64,000 nt of DNA, taken from positions 319,462 to 383,461 of the forward strand of contig NW_006916312.1 in the NCBI RefSeq assembly GCF_000464535.1, read 5' to 3'. Every line of letters starts with the position of its first letter. The stretch's first letter is position 1. A program made the translations under genes and the position numbers. This stretch comes from Endocarpon pusillum Z07020. Its lineage: Eukaryota; Ascomycota; Eurotiomycetes; Verrucariales; Verrucariaceae. The notes under the pieces were generated by a model. The model did no database searches and was not told the DNA's origin. It saw nothing but the letters and a program-made list of their open reading frames with translations. Below are positions 57,300 through 64,000 of this stretch, piece after piece.

Positions 57300-57520
57300 C
57301 TATGGTATGAGGCAGAAGTAGCCATAGCTCGGCACTAGTAGCAGCTAGTTCTGATACAGCGCCACATTGATGTCTAGAAGCTTCTTAGAAGATGACCCAT
57401 AGTTATTGGTCATCGCAAAACCGCTTAGCTATTTGGGGCTTAGCTATTTCGTTTGCAAGCCGTTTCCGGGTAAAGATACTAGCGCCGAACTATGGCTACT
57501 TCTGCCTCCTACCGTAGTAA
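57297..57520. mobile_element. MITE-like element, copy B
   Basis: 224 bp with 44-bp terminal inverted repeats (57297-57340 against 57477-57520, 40 of 44 positions identical). The flanks show a possible 3-bp duplication TAT (57294-57296 and 57521-57523). No coding frame. It shares the 16-bp motif GTAAAGATACTAGCGC and the left subterminal AGCTAGTTCT with copy A. Confidence 0.75.
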
Positions 57521-57863
57521 TATGCGCTGGCGTTTAGCTAGGATAGTTGTTGGCGAGGCCCTCCGGCCAATCACGAGCAGTATAGAATGATGTTTAGGCG
57601 GGCCATCTCTACGGTTGCACGCAACCGTATAGGACGTTAGAGTTGGCGGATAGCTGAAGCTAAAACTGACACAGACCTCTAAGCCACATCAAATAACTAA
57701 AGAGGGCCCTAAGGGTCTAAAGGAAAAGGGGGCTCTACATCAAGCTAGAGCTTAGATCGAGTGTACTAGTGGCGCTCTAGTTTTAATGTATGATGATGAC
57801 TTTTCAACGTTCCAAATAACTAATACCAAGAATATAATAGCTTTTCGCAGGGACCTAGGAAGT
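57521..57863. other. Upstream region of the MFS transporter gene
   Basis: 343 bp. The MFS frame is open back to an ATG at 57786, but the N-terminus typical for the family starts at 57864. No other feature is seen. Confidence 0.4.
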
Positions 57864-59568
57864 ATGTCTAGAGTGGATGATTCGACCGAAGAAACTCGAC
57901 TTTTGGAAAATGAAGACCACCACGTGAACAACGTTAGTCAAGAGAATGGTTATTCACACCAGAATGATGGGCAAGGTACGGACAATGTACCCCTGACAAG
58001 GCCAGGCAGCACTCGAGAGCTCCTGGCTGTACTGGCGGCGACATGGGTGGGTGTCTTCCTCGCGGCTTTGGGTATGCAGAAGTCATTAAACACCGACCCT
58101 CGTATGTATTTGCTAAGATTAGCTAGACGCCACAATCCTTGCCACACTTACAACGCCAATATCATCCGAGTTCCAATCATTGAGCCTGCTTTCCTGGTTG
58201 GTCTCCGCATACTTGATTGCCAATGCGGCGTGTCAGCCCGTGGCCGGAAAGTTGACAGATATCTTCTCCCGGCGCAATGGTTTGATTTTCTCGAATGTAT
58301 TCTTTGGAACTGGCTGTCTTATCTGCGGTCTTGCTAGGAATGAATGGGTCATGATTACTGGCCGAGTGGTGTCCGGCGTTGGCGGAGGTGGATTGACCGC
58401 AATATCTACATTCGTCTCTTCTGATTTGGTGCCGCTGAGGACAAGAGGGATCTGGCAGGGCTATGGTAACGTGGTCTTCGGCCTAGGTCTGAGCTTAGGT
58501 GGTGTTATTGGTGGGTGGCTCAACGACGCCTTAGGCTGGAGGTGGGCTTTCTTGTTGCAAGTACCATTTACCGTGGTGTCGGGCCTGCTCGTCGCCTTTC
58601 TCGTTGACATACCCGCCAAGGAGACCAGGGAATCCGCATGGAAGCGAGTTGACTATCGTGGGACTGTCCTACTCACGCTTTCACTAGTCTTGCTCCTGCT
58701 TGGAGTGAACCCAGGCGGCAATCAATTTCCATGGAATCATCCGCTGGTGATCACCGCCCTCCTCCTATCAATGGTGTTCATCCTCTTGTTCGTATACGTG
58801 GAGGACAAAATCGCACCTGAACCTATTATACCAGTCAGGTTACTGCTACGTCGGACTGTCTGGGCTGCATGCTTTACCAATGTTTTTAGTACCATGTCTT
58901 TCTTCATCGTCTTCTTCTATATTCCATTCTATTTACAGATCAGTGGACATTCTGCGACCCAGGCTGGATTGCGACTCATCCCTCAAGCATTTGCCATCTC
59001 GATGGGCTCGATCGGGGCTGGCCTTGTCATGCGGATGACGGGTCGCTACTATTTGATGGATTGTATCTCCTTGACAATCTTTATTGCAGGAGCAGCCCTC
59101 ATATGCACCTTGACCTTCTCCGCACCAGATTGGCAAGCTTACGTATATCTCGTTCCTGGTGCGTTTGGATATGGAGGCATGTTGACCATCACCCTTGTTG
59201 CTCTCATAGCAGCAGTTGATCACAAGCATCAAGCCGTCATCACGTCGGCGTCTTATGCATTTCGCAGTGTCGGCAGCACCGTCGGCGTCACTATAGGATC
59301 TGCTGTCTTCCAGAATTGGCTTTATCGGTCGCTGTTGCAGGCATTCGACAAGGTACCACATAAAGACCGACTGGTCAGAAGAATCAGAAACGACTATCAT
59401 GAGATTGCAAGATTGTACTCTTCAACACTGCGTCAGAAAGCGCTTGCTTGTTACATGGAAGCCTTTCGAGCCACCTTTCTAACAGCATTGGCCATCACCA
59501 TCCTAGCAGGTCTTATTAGTCTTTTCATGAAGGAGCACAAACTGCACACAAATCTAGCAAGGAATTAA
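57864..59568 (+). CDS. MFS transporter, 14-TM DHA2/VBA-like drug:H+ antiporter family
   Basis: Two exons (57864-58071, 58127-59568; 55-bp intron GTATGC...GCTAG) encode about 549 residues starting MSRVDDSTEETRLLENEDHH, with an acidic dileucine-like EETRLLENE sorting stretch. The splice restores the family motif FLAALDATILATLTTPISSE in the first helix; the junction's second AG is the one that keeps the frame. GRVVSGVGGGGLTAIST, GLGLSLGGVIGGWLND and FYIPFYLQISGHSATQAGLR are typical of 14-spanner DHA2 proteins. The nearest characterised relatives are vacuolar basic-amino-acid (Vba) permeases and multidrug exporters; which of the two applies is not clear. The nearby transposon remnants may affect its promoter. 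Confidence 0.94.
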
Positions 59569-59933
59569 CCAGAGAGAATATGCACAGAAGGTTTTTAAAG
59601 TGATATGTCTTGCGTACATGAAGCTTTTAGTACGAGAATATATATGGTACTTTTAGGAACAGTCATCTTACCTAACTGAGTAATCTTGTTGGTCATTCAC
59701 AGGGCATCCATCAACTGAAACGCTAGGCTTGGGCTGCCAATTCCACCGTCTTTGCCAAGCCACATGAGCTCCTGGCTTCAACTGGAGTGAAAGACTGTTT
59801 CTGGACTCCCAGTCTACCATATCACGCAGACGACTATATTTCAGATCTCTGTTTCTTAGGTTGAGCTGAAAGCACAAACATCCAGCAGTGTACAGCAAGA
59901 TATACCTTGTGAGCCCCTTCATCCGCCGCTAAA
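59569..59933. other. Intergenic region
   Basis: 365 bp. A minus-strand frame at 59668-59922 (84 codons, hydrophobic start MKGLTRYILLYTAGCLCFQL) lies between two plus-strand genes with no family match; I treat it as chance. Confidence 0.35.
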
Positions 59934-60712
59934 ATGCCTGGCGTTCGTAAGTCGTCTATCTACCCCCAACTCTCATACTTCACCACTGCAATGAGCTACA
60001 TCTGTCGGCATGAACCAGCCAACTAACAATCATCAACAGCACCCGATGCTCTCGACCAACTTAAGCGAGGCATTCGAGGCCTCTTCAGTAGCAAGAAGAG
60101 GAAGAAGCAGCAGTCACACTCGACGGAAACTGATGCCTCCACTTCCTCCCAAGCAACACCAGCACCACCTAGCAAGACTGAGGCGTCTGCCCCAACGCCC
60201 ACCAAACCATCTGAACCAGCTCCTGCCACCGCTCCCGCTATTTCCGCTCACTTAGCCGCAACGGAGGCAGCTAACGCACCAGCCGGTATATTATCATCAC
60301 CCATCCATGCTTACGGAGATTGAAAAACGAAGAAGCTGACCTATTCGCTTCCTCCTCGATAGACCCTGTCCCAGCACCCGTCCCCGCCGCACCCTCAGTC
60401 GGTGAAGCACATTTGAACCCCGCACCAGCTGCTATAGGTACAGATTCAGAACAGAATCAAGCACAACCACAAACGACCTCTACCTCCGCCACCGAGAGGG
60501 CGCAATCGTCCACCGCTGCAGAAGCAGCCCCAGTCCCAGAACCAGTGCCAGCGTCATCAACATCGGCAAAAGAGCCAGCTGGTGGTGAATTTGGTGATAG
60601 TGGTGGTGCTGCTGCCGCTGCCCCTCCCGCTCCTGCCGCCGCTGCAGCAGAGATCGCAGCGACCTTGGACAAGAAGAAAAGCGAGGCTGCAGAGGGCACA
60701 GCTGCTACATGA
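59934..60712 (+). CDS. Small Ala/Pro-rich low-complexity protein, function unknown
   Basis: Three exons are inferred: 59934-59946 (13 nt), 60040-60285 and 60363-60712, with introns of 93 bp (GTAAGT...AACAG) and 77 bp (GTATAT...GATAG), giving about 202 residues. The start reads MPGVPPDALDQLKRGIRGLFS followed by a basic patch KKRKKQQ, then a long Ala/Pro/Thr/Ser-rich acidic region ending EIAATLDKKKSEAAEGTAAT. Only the first ~25 residues look structured (an amphipathic helix with basic patch, perhaps membrane-binding). The consistent phase of three exons supports a real gene; I do not recognise it. Confidence 0.65.
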
Positions 60713-62013
60713 TCAGATGGATGACCTGAAAAAAGGGGAAGCCTGGCAACACCATGCTGAGAGGGAATAGCTACCCGAGCATCCATTCAATCCTACTTTT
60801 CCTTTGCACCTGAAATGGGACTACTGAACCACCTTCCGCGGAGATTGATTCGAGGGAGATGAGAGATTATATTTTCCTACATACCTACTTACCTATCTAT
60901 TCTGTGGCTCGGGGTTGCGAAGGGAAGCAGCTGCTTGGGATGAGGTTCAGGCTTGAGCCGTTCTATCCTGGCCTGTAAGTGGGTGCACAGGGTTTTTTTC
61001 CTGATTTTTTGATTTTTTTGATTTTCTGGTCCTGTATATGGTACGCTCGTTTTCCCGCGCATAATACCCCTTGCTTAGTATACGGTTCGAGCAAGCAAGC
61101 GAGTGGTGAAAATCAATTCAGTAGGTAGACGGGCAGGCAGGCACATTTAGATATGTGGCACGGTTCTTCAAGCAGTAATCAATTAATATATCTGTATGAG
61201 ACCAAGGTAGCTCTGTATCTTGCATGTGCATTGCATCGTCAGACAGGAAAAAAATTGGGAGATTAGAAGATATAATCCTACTCGAATTGAGTTGCCAGGG
61301 ATGTGTAAAAGTACGTGTCTCTCAAAATTGTCGCGTCTTTCCCTTTACTTCTCCCCCTCCTCGTTCGGCTAGCGAAAACATGACTAAAGAGGTACTTAGC
61401 TAGGGTGCCAGCTTATTATGGCTTTAGCTAGTGGGCGTTCTCACCAAGCGAATAGCGGAAGGAAGGAAGAAATGTGGTGTTCTTTTGTGATGGTATGATG
61501 TGTTGTGTAGTACTTTCTGAGAACTAATTAGGCAAGGCTGCGGTTATTGTTCCCGTGCTGGCCAGGCATGCATGTAAGAGCTACGATTCCGGAAGTCTGT
61601 TCTGTTCTCCAACGGGGAAAGGTTTGAGGTTGAGGAATGCATGTAGGTGATAACCTTGGTCTGGGTTTGCATGTGATAGGCGGTACTTTGGCCGCTTGGA
61701 CCAGGAGCCATTGGTGACGGAGAAACCTGCTGATGAAGGCGAGTTATACCCGCATCTGGTGGTGCAGCTGCGGTAGGGTACGTTCAAGACCGGCATGAAG
61801 CGTGGCCTGTCTGCATTTTCGACATTTGCGTGCTGCAGCAGGAAAGATATGCTGTCCGCGGTCTCAGCTCAGGTTGTTCCGAGCCTCGCTGGCTGCTGCG
61901 CTTGAGCATACGCCTGTCCCTTGTAGAACGTGGCATTCTTGCAACCCACCGTTTGAGGTGTTTACCATCGCGAATTGTTTGTATAACTCGCTTCGCAACA
62001 CCAATTTTGACCA
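60713..62013. other. Gene-poor intergenic region
   Basis: 1301 bp between convergent genes. Open frames are short and unrecognised. Short T runs lie near 60990-61020. Confidence 0.45.
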
Positions 62014-62619
62014 TCAGTCTCCAGGACGCATTTCCAGCGTCCTGAATATACGCGGCTGAGCAGCTTTGGCCCCACGGTTCTGGGTTGAAGATCTGCTACG
62101 CATCGAGTTTTCGGTCGAGGCTTGTGAAACTGGTCGAGAAGCTGGGTAGATTCGGATATGTTTGGAGGATTTATCGCCTGGGATCTGGTCGTAGATATTG
62201 GATGGATTGAGATTGGTGCTAGAGTTCGACAGCAGAATAGCTTGGTGTGGGAAGATATCGATGACGGCACTGGGCAAGCATCGGTGAGCTGGGTCGCTTG
62301 AGGGCCTTTTCATGGATGTTTCAGAAAATTCTTACTCTGTTGTCCATCTGGTGATTTGCTCCAGCGCCTCCTGCTCCCTCTTCACATCTTCTGGATTGAG
62401 CACATGTCGTGGTGGCGCCAGTCCCTGACTTGTGCTTCCGCACCCGTAGCCAGAGGCGTTGTAAGGGTCGTCCGAACTGAGGAGGTGCGAGCGTTCCGGC
62501 TGCAAGGGGGAAAAGGTACGCTGTCAGCAACTAGGAGTCCGAGAGACATGCAGACAGGAGTGACATACGTCGCTAGACGATTGATGCGAGATGCCAAGAC
62601 AGGAGAGACAGACGCCCAT
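62014..62619 (-). CDS. LAMTOR1: LAMTOR1/Ego1-like lipid-anchored scaffold protein
   Basis: Three exons on the minus strand (62569-62619, 62336-62499, 62014-62269; introns 69 and 66 bp, GTATGT...TGCAG and GTAAGA...CCCAG) give about 156 residues. The start MGVCLSCLG has Gly2 for myristoylation and Cys4/Cys7 for palmitoylation, as in LAMTOR1 and yeast Ego1, which anchor the Ragulator/EGO complex to the lysosome/vacuole and recruit Rag GTPases for TORC1 signalling. After a RSHLLSSDDPY stretch comes LNPEDVKREQEALEQI and TDAVIDIFPHQA, matching the helical core of the family. The C-terminal half is variable and basic. No single frame reveals the gene because of its small exons. Confidence 0.83.
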
Positions 62620-63221
62620 TGTAGAGGGGAAGGAATGGAATGCTCGTATTACTGAGGGTTAGGTTGATGAGTCTTCGGTCGAGGTGAACCAACCTAGCGC
62701 GGCATTGAATTATCTGAATGAACGTCTAGCGAGAGTGTAGAACACTGAAGAGTGTACTTGTGCAGACGGTCAGAAATGTAATATTTCTTGGTAGGATTTA
62801 AGCATGTTGCAAGCTGGAGGTAATGAACTGAAGTGCTAGAGACGGATGACGGAAAGTTCCACCGTGAAAATCTCCACCATGGAGAACTCCGTACCAGAGC
62901 TTGTTTGAGATTTACCGAACTTAGCGGAACAGGCCTTCTTATACGACGTAATACTAATACGTAGCAATGCTACTACTCGTATGTAGTACGTTGGGATAGC
63001 CATCAAAGTGTCCTTACTACGTAGATTAAGGCTAACCGTAAGATTGCTTAGAGTGTGCAAGAATACATAGCTTGGTCGTCCGTGACCCAATGAACTTTCA
63101 CAGTTTCTAACGTATTTTACTGAAACACGCTTCTCTATCGTAGCAGGGTACTCATTTGGAACAGCATGATGCTAGCTGCCATTCTCATCAACGGCCCTTA
63201 GCTTATATCTTTTAGCTACCC
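62620..63221. other. Intergenic region
   Basis: 602 bp. AT-rich around 62940-63010 with TACGTAG-like palindromic motifs reminiscent of but not clearly part of the MITE family. No gene is supported. Confidence 0.4.
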
Positions 63222-63815
63222 CTTGGCCTGGTAAGAAGCAGGGTCCAATACTTCTCTCGCCACGTTCGATTTGCGATCAACTGCGCCAGAAACATAGACC
63301 ATCCCGTGTACAATTCTGTCCAAGATGTTCTCACTGAAGCCGGGTCAAGACGGCTGATCATATCCTCTGTTGGCACCATTGAAGCTTTCCACTTCATGAC
63401 ACGGTCTATGACTGCCCTCGGGCTTCGAAAGTCGGCTCTATCTTTTATGACCTAGGCTGAAAACTCCTTGGAGCCGTGCTGTGACGCTTTGCCAATTGAG
63501 AGCATGCGGAATGCTGCTAGATGCATGGCAAGTAAGGTCTCGCCCTTGAGACCTAGTGAGTGAAACAGCCCTTGCTGATCGAGCCACTTCTTTGCATCCT
63601 GAGGCGCGAAATTCTACATACCAAGTGCCTCAGCTCCGTATCACCCTCAATGCTCTACTCCAGCCCACGCCCCCATGTTTGCTCAAAGCGAGAGTCAAAC
63701 AAGTCGTGGCCACGTTTTTCGCACTGACCACGCACAAAAGTCGGCCATGACTTCTTGACCACTGGCTTTGCCCATTCCTGAAGACGGCTCGGATAGACGC
63801 CATGGCTGGAGTCTG
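63222..63815 (-). pseudogene. Decayed protein-coding gene, family not recognised
   Basis: Three coherent protein-like stretches lie on the minus strand in order: GVYPSRLQEWAKPVVKKSWP to TWGRGLE (~63800-63680), then DAKKWLDQQGLFHSLGLKGE to MISRLDPAS (~63620-63345), then FSENILDRIVHGMVYVSGAV to LDPASYQAKG (~63345-63222, ending in TAG). They are in different frames and carry in-frame TAG codons (after GRGLE and after KEFSA). No introns of plausible size repair the joins. I infer one ancestral gene broken by at least two stops and two frameshifts. Confidence 0.45.
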
Positions 63816-64000
63816 AGGTATGGAGTTCAAGACAGTGCGGTCCTTCTGCGAGGGGGAGGGAAATTGAGTTCGATCATCCAGCCCTGCCGTACACCTGTTC
63901 TACAATCTATAAAGACCGCTCCTCTTTCCATATATTCCTTTTCACTGTCCAGGCACAATTCGCTCGCTACAGTTTACAAGTCCTTCTTTCATCGATACCC
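63816..64000 (+). promoter_or_regulatory. Possible promoter of a gene beyond the window
   Basis: A TATA-like TCTATAAAG at ~63906 is followed by about 90 bp of pyrimidine-rich sequence running off the end. A plus-strand gene starting outside the window is a guess. Confidence 0.25.

Noticed and set aside
59668..59922. 84-codon minus-strand frame with hydrophobic start
   Set aside because: It is antisense to the 5' region of the next gene, with no family match and no cysteine-rich mature part typical of secreted proteins.

Overview
The window is nuclear DNA of a filamentous ascomycete (Pezizomycotina). Genes lie on both strands, are split by short GT-AG introns (mostly 46-93 bp) and are separated by gene-free stretches of a few hundred bases to 3 kb. 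The best taxonomic marker is a roughly 16-kb gene for a leashin / involucrin-repeat protein, the Woronin-body tether known only from Pezizomycotina. Decayed coding remnants and repeat copies that differ only by transitions suggest past RIP-like mutation. I see no bacterial, plasmid, viral, CRISPR or rRNA features and no convincing tRNA.

Layout. 1-7935 holds metabolic genes: the 3' end of a hydroxyacid-oxoacid transhydrogenase, a long-type D-3-phosphoglycerate dehydrogenase, a TIM-barrel 3-dehydroshikimate-dehydratase-like protein that diverges from an atypical 6-phosphogluconate-dehydrogenase-like protein, and phosphomannose isomerase. 7936-16034 carries a BTB remnant, the oligosaccharyltransferase subunit Ost3/6, a coiled-coil protein, a membrane-associated SDR and a MITE-like element. 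16035-32079 is the leashin gene, with several internal coding repeats and two phase breaks in low-complexity sequence. 32729-33288 is a homogeneous 14-bp minisatellite of about 40 copies. 33685-41015 holds LSM12, a triose-phosphate-translocator-family transporter, canonical 6-phosphogluconate dehydrogenase and an RRM protein resembling RBM42. 41016-44211 is gene-poor with a degenerate repeat. 44212-52846 holds a calpain-family protease, the PSTAIRE kinase CDK1, an AlkB-family dioxygenase and an amidase. 52847-64000 holds a conserved fungal protein of unknown function, a nested MITE region, a 14-TM MFS exporter, a small Ala/Pro-rich protein, a LAMTOR1/Ego1-like lipid-anchored protein and a decayed gene.

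The genes do not form one obvious biosynthetic cluster. Most are housekeeping: serine synthesis, pentose-phosphate pathway, mannose supply and N-glycosylation, cell cycle, lysosomal TORC1 scaffold. The most suggestive functional pair is the divergent 3164-6103 locus, a TIM-barrel enzyme next to a 6PGDH paralogue that has lost the NADP-binding Arg and several substrate-binding residues. Exon borders were deduced by eye from splice signals and protein-family continuity and need transcript confirmation.
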